A stretch of DNA of 64,000 nucleotides from Brevibacillus_H sp049846925 (GCF_049846925.1 NZ_JBNCMT010000001.1:62001-126000); one strand, 5' to 3'. Shown: positions 24,975 through 33,856, counted from the first letter of the stretch. Made by a program: numbers and translations. The notes: generated from the letters alone by a model not told the origin.

Positions 24975-25169
24975 TATATTCTATAGTATATCCTTGTTTC
25001 TAAATATTCAATATATTATCTGAAAAAATCCTGTAATCAGTAATACTTTTGCCCTCATACGCGAAGAATACGTATTTCTACCGATATCAGAAAAGATTTC
25101 CATTACCTATAATTTGATTAACCGACTAACGTAGCCATTTGATAAACGGTTAAAAGATAAAGAGGATGG

Positions 25170-25856
25170 ATGAAAATGAAAACAAGATTCAATCTGTTTA
25201 CACTCCCTCATAAAGGGCTTCGACATGCGTTGCAATCTCTTGTATATCAGGCGGGTCGCCTTGATAGTAGTTGTCAGTTGGAAAGAGACACCTTTTTGAA
25301 GGAATGGAAAAAAATCGTGTTGATGCTACACCAGCACGCAACAGATGAGGATATCTTCATTCAACCATTGATTGATAAATTCAATCCTGATCTCGCCAAG
25401 GAGTTGGAAAATCAACATAGGCAATCAGAAGATCTTCTGGGGAAAATGGAAAATGCGATTGCAGAAATAGAAACAGAGAAAACATGGACACATGAATCCA
25501 ATCTGCGTTGGCTAACTTTTTTGGATGATTTAAACCGTTTTACTGGTGACTATTTCCTCCATCTCTATCACGAGGAATGTTTTGCAATGCCTTGTCTATG
25601 GAGCTATTTGGACGATGAGGCACTTATCGTTGTGGGCAACAAGGTTCGTAGTGGAGTTCCACCGCATATTCAACAGACCTTTCAACAGTATATGATTCCT
25701 GCGATGAACAAGCACGAACGGTTGATGATGTTATCGAGTGTGAAGCAGCATGCCCCGCAGGAAGTTTTCGAAGGGGTCTGTCGTACTGTGCAAGAGCTTC
25801 TATCCCCCGTAGAATGGGAAGTTCTTCACAAGGAGGTATCCGATCTTGCCTGTTGA
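25170..25856 (+). CDS. Hemerythrin-like HHE domain protein
   Basis: 228 residues. Four-helix hemerythrin-like pattern: HKGLRHALQSLVYQAG, MLHQHATDEDIFIQPLI with His-x3-Glu spacing, ELENQHRQSEDLLGKME, and FLHLYHEECFAMPCLW. This supports a di-iron or other metal-binding HHE cytosolic protein; partners in other bacteria sense oxygen, NO or act in iron handling. A GAGG site precedes ATG by 4-6 bases, with a second ATG at codon 3. Its end overlaps the LuxR-type gene by 11 bases, so the two are coupled and may form a sensor-regulator pair (inference). Confidence 0.8.
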   Translation: MKMKTRFNLFTLPHKGLRHALQSLVYQAGRLDSSCQLERDTFLKEWKKIVLMLHQHATDEDIFIQPLIDKFNPDLAKELENQHRQSEDLLGKMENAIAEIETEKTWTHESNLRWLTFLDDLNRFTGDYFLHLYHEECFAMPCLWSYLDDEALIVVGNKVRSGVPPHIQQTFQQYMIPAMNKHERLMMLSSVKQHAPQEVFEGVCRTVQELLSPVEWEVLHKEVSDLAC

Positions 25857-26106
25857 CATCACGCATTCACCAAAAGGTGTACGCACAAAGCTGCATCGTC
25901 ATGTCGATCAGAATGTTTCTTTACTGTCGCAGTTAACACCTAGGGAACAGGAAGTCTCTCTATGGGTGTTACAGGGGCTAACCAACCAGGAAATATCCAC
26001 CCGCCTGTTTTTAGCAGAAATAACAATAAAAAAACACTTGAGCAATATTTATGCAAAGCTCGGCGTTCGAAACAAAGTACAATTGGTAAAAAGCCTCCTC
26101 GAGTGA
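25846..26106 (+). CDS. LuxR-type HTH-only regulator
   Basis: 86 residues with TTG start and a perfect AAGGAGG 9 bases before it, inside the end of the hemerythrin-like gene. Residues 29-86 are a full LuxR/GerE HTH (LTPREQEVSLWVLQGLTNQEI, then EITIKKHLSNIYAKLGVRNK). There is no receiver or ligand domain, only a short basic lead, as in GerE-like free-standing HTH proteins. Translational coupling to the hemerythrin protein suggests that it may provide the sensing. Confidence 0.85.
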   Translation: MPVDITHSPKGVRTKLHRHVDQNVSLLSQLTPREQEVSLWVLQGLTNQEISTRLFLAEITIKKHLSNIYAKLGVRNKVQLVKSLLE

Positions 26107-26171
26107 CTGGAACGCAGATAAACCTCACTTCGTCAAACAAGGTAAATACGGAGTGTAGGGGTGTAGATTCA

Positions 26172-26747
26172 ATGAAAAAAACAATCCAGACAGTGATATT
26201 GTTTCTCTTTACCTTGAGTAGTTTGTTTTTCGCTCTACCAACATCAAGCTATGCCTGTTCCTGTGTACAACAAGGCCCCGTAAAGGAAGCCCTGGCTTCG
26301 GCTGACGCCGTATTTGCAGGGAGAGTTACAGAAGTTGTCAAGCCGAAACCAAATGGGCAAGGACTGATCTCATCAACCGATCCCGTCCAGGTTACATTTG
26401 ATGTGTCCACGAGTTGGAAAGGTGTTACTACCAAGCAAATCACGATCAAGACCGCTTTAGACTCAGCAAGTTGTGGCTTTGCGTTTGAAGCTGGCAAGGA
26501 ATATCTTGTGTATTCCTACAAGGGTGATGCCAACGTTCTCGAAACCAATATCTGCACAAGAACACAAGCGTTAACTGCTGCATCCGATGACCTTACTTCT
26601 CTTGGAGCAGGTGTTACGCCTGTACAGGATGGACAGCAGCCAACAGCAGAAAAGCAGATGTTCATTTCTCCTTACCTTTGGGCAACAGGCATCCTTGTTC
26701 TTGCTGGTGTCACGTATGTTATCGTAAAAATGAAGAAGAAGTCCTAA
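26172..26747 (+). CDS. Secreted TIMP-like (NTR domain) protein with C-terminal membrane anchor
   Basis: 191 residues. Signal peptide at 1-28 ends in SSYA, leaving a mature start CSCVQQG, the cysteine-first arrangement of tissue inhibitor of metalloproteinase (TIMP)/NTR domains. It is followed by EALASADAVFAGRV and FDVSTSWKGVTTKQITIKTA, and later cysteines in SASCGFAF and ETNICTR that can pair. A C-terminal helix (about 165-184) with KMKKKS anchors it. Bacterial relatives are of unknown role; protease inhibition here is only suggested by the fold. ATG 26172 follows a GGGGTG site; the longer frame shadows the LuxR gene. Confidence 0.75.
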   Translation: MKKTIQTVILFLFTLSSLFFALPTSSYACSCVQQGPVKEALASADAVFAGRVTEVVKPKPNGQGLISSTDPVQVTFDVSTSWKGVTTKQITIKTALDSASCGFAFEAGKEYLVYSYKGDANVLETNICTRTQALTAASDDLTSLGAGVTPVQDGQQPTAEKQMFISPYLWATGILVLAGVTYVIVKMKKKS

Positions 26748-26784
26748 CAAGCCGTCCATCAAAACTTGAATGGATTGATAAAAT

Positions 26785-26814
26785 AAAAAAGCGCTGAAAA
26801 GTCAGCGCTTTTTG
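26785..26814. terminator. Bidirectional intrinsic terminator
   Basis: AAAAAGCGCTGA / TCAGCGCTTTTT with loop AAAG, between the convergent TIMP-like and ABC-F genes. Confidence 0.9.
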
Positions 26815-26821
26815 TTTGTGT

Positions 26822-28393
26822 TTATGCTTTAATTGCAGCTTTGTTCTGATTCGTTGCCCACTCTTCCACATTCCACACTTTGGTTACCCAGTCTTCATAA
26901 AACTCAGGTTCGTGGCAAACGAGAAGAATCGTGCCTTTGTATTCTTTTAATGAACGTTTCAACTCTTCCTTGGCTACTACATCCAAGTGGTTTGTCGGCT
27001 CGTCAAACAGCAAGAAGTTGCTTTCGCGTTGCAACAATTTGCATAGTCGAACCTTGGCTTGCTCTCCACCAGAGAGAGCGTTCATATTGCGGTTGATATG
27101 TTCGTTCGTCAGGCCACATCGTGCCAGTGCAGCACGTACTTCGTGGTTGTTCATGGACGGGAACTCATTCCACATTTCATCTAAGGCCGTAACTGGTTTC
27201 GGCTTCACTTCCTGTTCGAAGTAAGACGGATACAGGAAGTTATCCCGATCGACTTTACCGCTTAACGGCTTGATTGATCCAAGAATCGTTTTGAGCAGAG
27301 TGGATTTACCAACCCCGTTCATCCCTACAATGGCAACCTTATCACCACGCTCTAGAACCATAGACAGCTTCGGCATCAGCGGATGCGTATAACCAATCTC
27401 CATGTCTACAGCTTCAAAAACGAATCTGCCGCTGACACGTGCCTCTTTGAAAATAAAGGTCGGTTTTGGAGCTGTTTCCGGTTTGTCGATACGCTCCATG
27501 CGATCCAACTGCTTCTGACGGCTCTTTGCACGTCCTGAAGTGGAGTATCGAGCTTTATTTCGAGCAATGAAGTCCTCTGTCTTTGCAATTTCTTCTTTTT
27601 GCTTCTCATACGCATTTATGTGTTGCGAACGCTTCATATCTGCCTGAGAAAGGAAAGATTCATAATCTCCTGTATAGCGATTCAGTTTAGTGAATTCGAG
27701 GTGGTAAATGACATTGACAACCTCATTCATAAATGCCGTATCATGTGAGATCAACATGAATGCGTACGGGTAATCTTTGAGATAGTTCGTAAGCCAGACG
27801 ATGTGTTCCTCGTCCAGATAGTTCGTCGGCTCGTCTAAGAGCAGTACAGTCGGCTTCTGAAGCAGCAATTTTGCCAACAGAACCTTTGTACGCTGTCCAC
27901 CTGACAGACTCGCCACATCTCGTTCCATCCCGATCGCTGCAAGCCCCAGCGCATTACCGATCTCTTCCACTTTGGCATCGATCAGATAAAATCCACTGTT
28001 GTCCAGACGATCCTGAATTTCACCCATGCGTTCCAGAAGCTCTTCCAGCTCTTCCGGAGTGGCATCTGCCATTTTTTCAGCGATCGCCATATTTTCCGCT
28101 TCCAACTCTAGCAAAGGAAGGAAGGCATCCTTCAAGACGTCGCGGATTGTTTTACCAGCTTCCAACTTTGTATGTTGATCGAGATAGCCGTACTCGATTT
28201 TTGGCATCCACTCGATTTTTCCTGAATCGGGTGCTAGCTGACGGGTCAAAATTCCCATCATGGTCGATTTTCCGGTTCCGTTCGCTCCAACTAGTCCTAC
28301 ACGTTCGCCAGGCTGAAGGCGGAAGGAAACATCTTTGAACAAAGTACGGTCAGAAAAGCCGTGCGACAAATTTTCTACGATTAAAACACTCAT
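26822..28393 (-). CDS. yfmM: ABC-F ATPase, YfmM-like
   Basis: 523 residues with two ABC ATPase domains and no membrane part. Walker A GANGTGKST (36-44) and GMNGVGKST, signatures SLSGGQRTKV and ALSGGEQAKV, Walker B LLLDEPTNYLD and LLFDEPTNHLD, with the ABC-F linker rich in charged residues (EEIAKTEDFIARNKARYSTSGRAKS cut here to two parts). SHGFSDRTLF and EQEVKPKP resemble B. subtilis YfmM. ABC-F proteins act on ribosomes; some give resistance to ribosome-targeting drugs. Which applies here cannot be told. Confidence 0.85.
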   Translation of the reverse strand: MSVLIVENLSHGFSDRTLFKDVSFRLQPGERVGLVGANGTGKSTMMGILTRQLAPDSGKIEWMPKIEYGYLDQHTKLEAGKTIRDVLKDAFLPLLELEAENMAIAEKMADATPEELEELLERMGEIQDRLDNSGFYLIDAKVEEIGNALGLAAIGMERDVASLSGGQRTKVLLAKLLLQKPTVLLLDEPTNYLDEEHIVWLTNYLKDYPYAFMLISHDTAFMNEVVNVIYHLEFTKLNRYTGDYESFLSQADMKRSQHINAYEKQKEEIAKTEDFIARNKARYSTSGRAKSRQKQLDRMERIDKPETAPKPTFIFKEARVSGRFVFEAVDMEIGYTHPLMPKLSMVLERGDKVAIVGMNGVGKSTLLKTILGSIKPLSGKVDRDNFLYPSYFEQEVKPKPVTALDEMWNEFPSMNNHEVRAALARCGLTNEHINRNMNALSGGEQAKVRLCKLLQRESNFLLFDEPTNHLDVVAKEELKRSLKEYKGTILLVCHEPEFYEDWVTKVWNVEEWATNQNKAAIKA

Positions 28394-28480
28394 GACGTTC
28401 CTCCTCGCTTATGCAATACTCTTAATTGTAGAGGATATGCTCGAATAAAAGCAAGTCGGAATTTTACCCATATCGCATGT

Positions 28481-29344
28481 TTAAACCGACTCAAAGAAGG
28501 GTTGCGGATATCTTGATAAGTAACTTTCGCCTGCCAGTACACATTCGTCCAGTCGTTTTTTCAATTCCTGGATTGGAACAGGATGTGTAAAGATATTCAG
28601 GAGAGCCGCTCTCGCCATCCGGCGCAGTGTATTCACTTCATCCTTTAGTTCAGAACCAAGTGTTTTCCCACTGTGGACAATTTCCGATCGATGGTTATAG
28701 GAGGTTTTGATAAAGTCAGAAATCACTTTTCGCTCGTCAAAGCTCTGAGCAAAATAATAGGCCATGCGATAACGAACCTTGTAAGTGATCTCTCCCTTTT
28801 TGCCATCGGGAACAAAAATCGACTCCAACGCAATCCACAAATCCAGTAGCTGATCCTCATAGCTTTCTTTCTCTAATGAAAGCAGATATCTCCTGTATGC
28901 CAACCGAGGCAACGTATTTTCTGCCGTCTTCCCAATCAATGATTCGAATGTCTCTTTTGTACTGCCTTCATAGACGAGCTTATCTCCCTCAATCGACCGT
29001 TTCAGATAGGAAATCCCATACGTTTTGCCTTCAACCGTAATGATGTACGGAATCGAACAAACGCCTTGCGTGCTTGCCAGATTCAATTTGTTCTCGACTT
29101 CTTCAATGACTTTCCGCTCTTCGGTAACTTTCAGATGCGGATAATCTGCCATCAAAAACAAGCTGGTAGGTGACACTCGTTCTTCGAAGTGCAAACGGTT
29201 CTCGTTCATGGTATTCCGCAGATAGCGGTGGCTGAGCTGATAAATTTGTTCATTTCCCGACACCAAGTGAAAGGTATCGTCGATTGCAATGGAAACGGGT
29301 GCAGTCGTAATCGAATTAAAAACAGGCGCTACGAGCAATGGCAT
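28481..29344 (-). CDS. HEPN (Apea-like) domain protein
   Basis: 287 residues. The C-terminal half (about 170-260) has the Apea-like HEPN pattern: LWIALESIFVPDGKKGEITYK, MAYYFAQSFDERKVI, and YNHRSEIVHSGK containing the R-x4-H pair (Arg-Ser-Glu-Ile-Val-His) that forms the RNase site in active HEPN proteins. The N-terminal half is unassigned. HEPN proteins are RNases or scaffolds, often in phage defence or toxin pairs. No obvious antitoxin is adjacent; its 3' neighbour is a lipoprotein. Function is inferred from the motif only. Confidence 0.7.
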   Translation of the reverse strand: MPLLVAPVFNSITTAPVSIAIDDTFHLVSGNEQIYQLSHRYLRNTMNENRLHFEERVSPTSLFLMADYPHLKVTEERKVIEEVENKLNLASTQGVCSIPYIITVEGKTYGISYLKRSIEGDKLVYEGSTKETFESLIGKTAENTLPRLAYRRYLLSLEKESYEDQLLDLWIALESIFVPDGKKGEITYKVRYRMAYYFAQSFDERKVISDFIKTSYNHRSEIVHSGKTLGSELKDEVNTLRRMARAALLNIFTHPVPIQELKKRLDECVLAGESYLSRYPQPFFESV

Positions 29345-29359
29345 GGGTATCCCCTACCC

Positions 29360-30139
29360 TTATTTATTTTCTTTCGCCAGACGTTGAATGGTTTCTTCGT
29401 GAGCCTTCAAATCCGTTGTATTGCTGCCATATAAAAGATCGTACTTTGTTACCTGATAAGTTAAAGAACCTTTTTTATTTGCGATGAGTAAAACGATGTT
29501 ATTGTCAAAGTCATAGTACTCCAGACTTGTTTCAGACTCGCGGGTCGGTTTGCCGTATACACGTTTAAAATCATCGAGAGTAATACTCTTCGTCTTGATT
29601 TTTTCGATCAAATCACTTCGACGCGGCAAAATTTGTGATGTGACCAAGACTTTCTTCTTATCGTTGGTGAAATTGTATGGAAACGATTTTTCCATTTTCT
29701 CACCGGTAATCGGATTCACGTGAAAAAGCGCAGTAATGTTCTGGATTTGCGGTAACTTTGAATCCTTTTTGGTCAGTTCTGTGCGGAAAGGTGTATTTAC
29801 CGTCTTTTCCTGTACCGGCTTGCCAAACTTCTTGGCCAGCTCATCATAGGTCGATGTTCCAATTTTCATAGCTGGATTGACCGTAAGTTCTCTTGTTAAA
29901 TTCAGGCGTACAGGTTTCTCCTTGTTTGCCACCGGTTGCTCGGCTTGTCCACCTTTTGCTGGTGGCGGAGCAGGCTGTTGACTCGCATTTGGCTGATTTG
30001 GTGCTGCAGGCTGTCCCGTCTGTTGGCCCGGTTGGGTGGTAGATGGTTTACCCGTATCAGGGCTGCTCGCCTGGGAACAGCCTTGCAACAGCAAAGCCGT
30101 TACCATTCCAATACTTAACCATTTGGATATTTTATTCAT
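29360..30139 (-). CDS. Lipoprotein with Pro/Gln-rich linker
   Basis: 259 residues. Lipoprotein signal with LLQGC (Cys21), then a long low-complexity linker to about residue 75 rich in Pro, Gln and Ala (GQQTGQPAAPNQPNASQQP), then a folded part. That part has two similar pieces (YDELAKKFGKPVQEK around 120 and LDDFKRVYGKPTRES around 210), a pattern like the BamE/BLIP-type repeats that bind proteins. It should sit on the outer face of the membrane. Function is unknown. Confidence 0.7.
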   Translation of the reverse strand: MNKISKWLSIGMVTALLLQGCSQASSPDTGKPSTTQPGQQTGQPAAPNQPNASQQPAPPPAKGGQAEQPVANKEKPVRLNLTRELTVNPAMKIGTSTYDELAKKFGKPVQEKTVNTPFRTELTKKDSKLPQIQNITALFHVNPITGEKMEKSFPYNFTNDKKKVLVTSQILPRRSDLIEKIKTKSITLDDFKRVYGKPTRESETSLEYYDFDNNIVLLIANKKGSLTYQVTKYDLLYGSNTTDLKAHEETIQRLAKENK

Positions 30140-30264
30140 AATGAATCACTCCTCTTGTTAGTTAACTCGGGCTTGTCTGTCCGCCTCTCGAAAAAACTGC
30201 ATACCCCATTGCATGAAATCATCGGCAACAATCAAATACTATCAAGCAGAAAGGAGATGGGGAC

Positions 30265-30417
30265 ATGCGAAAAAACGATGACTTCACAAATGGAAATCCA
30301 CATGAAACTTACAATAACGAATTTCGTCCACAAAATCAAACAGGTCGCCCACAGGAAGGCACAAAAAAAGTAAAACAGCGCAACCACTCTCGCCAAATAC
30401 AAACAAGAGAAGGCTAA
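30265..30417 (+). CDS. sspP: Small acid-soluble spore protein P (SspP family)
   Basis: 50 residues, AAAGGAG site at 8 bases. The C-terminal half (TGRPQEGTKKVKQRNHSRQ) matches the B. subtilis SspP signature (GQPxxLxGSKKVKNRNHTRQ form). This is a minor spore-core protein made in the forespore. A possible sigma-G promoter is present: TGCATG, 17 bases, then CAAATACTA upstream, giving weak support for forespore expression. A terminator overlaps the stop. Confidence 0.85.
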   Translation: MRKNDDFTNGNPHETYNNEFRPQNQTGRPQEGTKKVKQRNHSRQIQTREG

Positions 30418-30438
30418 GGATATACCTTGGCCTTTTTT
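30411..30438 (+). terminator. Intrinsic terminator overlapping the sspP stop
   Basis: 9-bp stem AGGCTAAGG/CCTTGGCCT, loop ATATA, then six T. It contains the sspP stop codon. Confidence 0.8.
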
Positions 30439-31169
30439 CATGCACTTGTCATATATTGGCTCAATATTCGCTTCACACGAGAAGGATTCTTGATCATGCG
30501 TTGTTTGTCAATGCGTTTCCCTGCTTTTGAGCGAAATTTACTCATTGTATTCCCTTTGTGAATAATATGGACATAGTTTTTTTTATTCAGTTTATCATGC
30601 CGCAAACGAATCACTGCCGGATGTCCACCTTTTAATCGATAACGAGTTCCATTCAAGTAATCCTTCACCTTATAAATTAACGTATAAAATGCTGGTGAAG
30701 TTGCATTCATTGGTACAATGCGATTTTTTCTTGTATCGTACATGTATCCGTTCTGGTTAATAATGGCTTGCACCCGTTTTCTGATTTGATGGTTATGAAG
30801 TTGTTCAATATAGTCTTTGCGATATAAATCATCAGAATCCAGCCTTACGAGATACAAATATTTAAACCCTGCAAGTTGTTCTTTCATTTTTTGCTCAAAG
30901 CCACTTTTCGGAATAAATGTAATATTAGATGGGAGTTTTTTATATTTGCTTAACACTTTTTTTATGTCTTTCTCCGTTTTGTCCTCATACTCGATTAACG
31001 TAATAAAATCTTGATTGGATTGATTCTCGAGGCTGTTTCTTGTGTATTTTTGAAAGATTTCGATTCGGTTATGAATCCACTCAGAGGTAAGACTCTGTTC
31101 ATAATGAGGCAGTTTCTTGGTGTTAAAGGATATACTTATGATAATTTTCTTGTTCTTGTCCTTGGGCAT
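30438..31169 (-). CDS. Glycosyltransferase-like (putative rhamnosyltransferase) protein
   Basis: 243 residues, soluble. N-terminal IIISISFNTKKLPHY and FITLIEYEDKT, then metal-site motif YLVRLDSDDLYRKDYIE (about 105-121), match the GT-A-like putative rhamnosyltransferase group. Rich in Lys and Ile, with lower G+C than the neighbouring metabolic genes. Later YRLKGGHPAVIRLRHDKL and a basic C-terminus are typical. The acceptor is unknown; wall or exopolysaccharide modification is a guess. Confidence 0.7.
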   Translation of the reverse strand: MPKDKNKKIIISISFNTKKLPHYEQSLTSEWIHNRIEIFQKYTRNSLENQSNQDFITLIEYEDKTEKDIKKVLSKYKKLPSNITFIPKSGFEQKMKEQLAGFKYLYLVRLDSDDLYRKDYIEQLHNHQIRKRVQAIINQNGYMYDTRKNRIVPMNATSPAFYTLIYKVKDYLNGTRYRLKGGHPAVIRLRHDKLNKKNYVHIIHKGNTMSKFRSKAGKRIDKQRMIKNPSRVKRILSQYMTSA

Positions 31170-31331
31170 CTGGAATCACTCCTCGCTGATGATAAGACAC
31201 AAACACCCTATAAATTATTACGGTTCGCGAAAAAATGTAGTAATGAATTCACCTAATCTTGAATATTTGAAATTGAATTTGTCCCATTTTCTTGCTTATT
31301 ATGGAAGAAGCAGGAAAGAGAGGGGAATTCT

Positions 31332-32087
31332 ATGATAAAATTACAATTATCCATTCATGAAGAAGTACAAAAGTCTCTTAAGTACAATGTTTCTCCATTA
31401 TTCGAAATGGCTGCCAGTTTACACGCTTTAGCTCATCCCAATGCTTTAGCTGTCCATCAAGGCTGGATTTCCGATACGCTCAATTATTTTGCTTCCGAGG
31501 ATTTACTGGAAGAGTGGAAGTATTTATCTCCCATTTTCCAAAAAGCCATTCCAACTTTTTTTGCGCCGCGTTCTTCCCATCAGGCCAATGGTGTAGATGA
31601 GCAATATGATTTTCTCGTTGACTTATCCAATGAAAAGTTCGTACAAGCCCTGCAAAACGTATTTGCGATCGAAAACATTCGAACCAATGCCCCGCTGTCT
31701 CAAGTTGAAAAAGACATTCAAGAGAAGCCAAAAGCCGTTAAAGCACGATTTACACTTTTCCTGTGTACCTATCTTCAATTCGTCTTTGAGTCAAAATGGG
31801 AACAGATTGCCCCAAAATTAGTGAAGGATATTGAAAAGAAAGCAATGGCATGCCATTCCGATCAGGATCTGATCTCGATCATTTTGCAGATGTTTCCCCT
31901 TCATCAATATGATCCGAAACTAAGGTCTGTTTCTTTTGATCCTTCCTATTTTCCTTATTCTTTCTTGCCAAAAGACAACACGATCACAACTGTCTTCCTC
32001 TCACCTAGCTGGTTTGTCTCAGAGACTTATTTTGAAGTAATCCATGACAGATTATATATGACCTATCCCATCGCATCGTTACCATGA
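31332..32087 (+). CDS. DUF5937-type protein lacking the usual C-terminal HTH
   Basis: 251 residues from ATG 31332 (GAGGGG site). The start SPLFEMAASLHALAHPNALAVHQGW is the hallmark of the N-terminal domain of ArsR-family regulators (DUF5937), which bind a ligand and normally end in a winged HTH. Here the protein stops after IHDRLYMTYPIASLP, where the HTH would begin; the next 25 bases carry no HTH codons. It may be a naturally truncated relative that has lost DNA binding. Function is unknown. Confidence 0.65.
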   Translation: MIKLQLSIHEEVQKSLKYNVSPLFEMAASLHALAHPNALAVHQGWISDTLNYFASEDLLEEWKYLSPIFQKAIPTFFAPRSSHQANGVDEQYDFLVDLSNEKFVQALQNVFAIENIRTNAPLSQVEKDIQEKPKAVKARFTLFLCTYLQFVFESKWEQIAPKLVKDIEKKAMACHSDQDLISIILQMFPLHQYDPKLRSVSFDPSYFPYSFLPKDNTITTVFLSPSWFVSETYFEVIHDRLYMTYPIASLP

Positions 32088-32110
32088 CAAGACCAAAGCG
32101 TTGCCAAAAA

Positions 32111-32137
32111 TAAAAAAACGACTAGTTACAGTCGTTT
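32111..32137 (-). terminator. Intrinsic terminator at the Spo0E-like gene end
   Basis: 8-bp stem AAACGACT/AGTCGTTT, loop AGTTAC; on the minus strand seven T follow. The stop codon of the Spo0E-like gene lies in the loop. Confidence 0.75.
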
Positions 32138-32281
32138 CGGTCCATTAACCATATGTTCTACAATAAGTTTATCTAATAACTGACTCATCTCAAGAATGGA
32201 TGGATCAAGAAAATTATAGCCTTTCAGCAAAACCATTTCCTCTAGTTGTGAACGAACTTCCTCGATCGTACTTTGGCTCAT
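32126..32281 (-). CDS. Spo0E-like aspartyl-phosphate phosphatase
   Basis: 51 residues; AGGAGG site 9 bases before ATG. It has the family signature: a first helix (IEEVRSQLEEMVLLKGYN) and the second-helix motif SQLLDKLIVEHM, the SQxLDxLI pattern that marks Spo0E phosphatases. These small proteins dephosphorylate Spo0A and hold back sporulation. The gene is a single unit with its own terminator, next to the pdh operon. Confidence 0.85.
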   Translation of the reverse strand: MSQSTIEEVRSQLEEMVLLKGYNFLDPSILEMSQLLDKLIVEHMVNGPKRL

Positions 32282-32414
32282 AGTTGACGAACCTCCTAGA
32301 TGTTGGTTTCTTCTATTGTAGTCAAGTTGCTATCAAACGATTACAGGAATTACAAAATTTTCCTTATAAAAAAATAAATGAATCTGTATCGGAAATATTC
32401 GATAATGAAAAGTA

Positions 32415-32440
32415 AGAGAAGGGAGTTATCTCCCTTCTCT
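32415..32440 (-). terminator. Intrinsic terminator of the pdh operon
   Basis: 10-bp stem AGAGAAGGGA/TCCCTTCTCT, loop GTTATC, followed by a T-rich stretch on the minus strand; 3 bases past the pdhD stop. Confidence 0.85.
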
Positions 32441-32442
32441 TG

Positions 32443-33852
32443 TTATTTCATGACATGAATTGGTCTGCCAAGAGCGAGCTCCGCTGCTTCCATCGTCACT
32501 TCTGCCAACGTTGGATGAGCATGAATGGTGAGCTCGATATCTTCAAGCGTCGCACCCATTTCAATCGCCAAGGCAATTTCTGCAATAATATTGGAAGCGT
32601 CTGGCCCTACAATTTGAGCGCCGAGTACGATTCCTGTATCTTTCTCAGCAATCAGTTTGACAAAGCCTTCTCCTTCATTTACAGACAGTGCCCGACCGTT
32701 TGCAGCAAAAGGGAACCTGCCAGCAACATAATTCAAACCTTGTTCTTTCGCTTCCCGTTCGCTGATTCCTACACTTGCAATCTCAGGATCGGAGAATACG
32801 ACTGCAGGGATCGCTTTGTAATCCACCTCTGCCGGATGCCCTGCGATCACTTCCGCAGCTACTTTCCCTTCATAGGAAGCTTTATGTGCGAGAGCTGGTC
32901 CTGCTACAATATCACCGATCGCATACACATTCGGGATATTGGTGCGGCCTTGTTTATCAACAATGACATAACCACGGTCAGTCAGCTCCATGCCGATATC
33001 TCGAAGTCCGAGTTCATCTGTGTTTGGACGACGTCCGACGGTTACCAACACGTATTCAGCTTCAAAGGATTTAACTTCTCCTTTTACTTCTGCTGTTACA
33101 ACGACTCCGTCTGCTTTTTCTTCCATCCCTTGAGCCAATGCTTTTGTGTGAATCTCAACATCGTTTTTCTTCAATTTGCGCTCAACGAGACGAGTCATTT
33201 CTGCTTCAAATCCAGGCAAGATCTGGTCAGATCCTTCCAAAACCGTCACCTTGGTACCGAAACGAGCGTATACGGAGCCAAGCTCAATTCCGATATATCC
33301 GCCACCAATAACGACCATGCTCTTTGGAATCTCAGTCAGGTTGAGTGCTTCAGTAGAAGACAATACTCGCTTGCCAAATGGAAAGGCAGGAAGCTCAATC
33401 GGACGGGAACCTGTTGCAATAATGCAATGATTAAACTTGTAGCGATTCACATCATAACCGTGGAAAACACGTACTTCATTCTCGCTAACAAACAATGCTT
33501 CCCCTTCGATCGTTTGAATCTTGTTGCCCTTGAACAGTTGGCTCACTCCGCCAGTCAACTGTTTTACGATGCCCGCTTTCCATTCCTGTGTCTTCTGGAA
33601 GTCAACTTTCACATTTTCCACGGAAATCCCCATAGAAGATGCTGATTGGGAATGTGCATACGTATGTGAAGCATGGATAAGCGCCTTGGATGGAATGCAT
33701 CCGACATTGAGGCAGACACCACCAACGGCACCTCTTTCAATGACAGTAACCGTTTTACCCATTTGTGCTGCACGAATCGCTGCAACATAACCACCTGGGC
33801 CTGCACCAATCACTAATACATCTACTTCTGTAGTAAACTCACCAACAACCAT
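32443..33852 (-). CDS. pdhD: Dihydrolipoyl dehydrogenase (E3)
   Basis: 469 residues, standard E3 length. FAD motif IGAGPGGYVAAIRAAQ, redox pair GGVCLNVGCIPSK (Cys47 and Cys52), NAD-binding GGGYIGIELGSVYA, and C-terminal His-Glu HAHPTLAEVTMEA are all present. It reoxidises the dihydrolipoyl group of the pyruvate dehydrogenase E2 with NAD. It follows pdhC by 4 bases. A second E3 function with 2-oxoglutarate dehydrogenase is common in Bacilli. Confidence 0.95.
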   Translation of the reverse strand: MVVGEFTTEVDVLVIGAGPGGYVAAIRAAQMGKTVTVIERGAVGGVCLNVGCIPSKALIHASHTYAHSQSASSMGISVENVKVDFQKTQEWKAGIVKQLTGGVSQLFKGNKIQTIEGEALFVSENEVRVFHGYDVNRYKFNHCIIATGSRPIELPAFPFGKRVLSSTEALNLTEIPKSMVVIGGGYIGIELGSVYARFGTKVTVLEGSDQILPGFEAEMTRLVERKLKKNDVEIHTKALAQGMEEKADGVVVTAEVKGEVKSFEAEYVLVTVGRRPNTDELGLRDIGMELTDRGYVIVDKQGRTNIPNVYAIGDIVAGPALAHKASYEGKVAAEVIAGHPAEVDYKAIPAVVFSDPEIASVGISEREAKEQGLNYVAGRFPFAANGRALSVNEGEGFVKLIAEKDTGIVLGAQIVGPDASNIIAEIALAIEMGATLEDIELTIHAHPTLAEVTMEAAELALGRPIHVMK

Positions 33853-33856
33853 TTGA

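Noticed and set aside
25085..25165. AACCG/CGGTT inverted repeat before the hemerythrin gene
   Set aside because: Arms are too short and spacing too wide to separate from chance in A+T-rich sequence.
32440..33645. 401-codon plus-strand frame opposite pdhD
   Set aside because: Mirror of pdhD with implausible composition.
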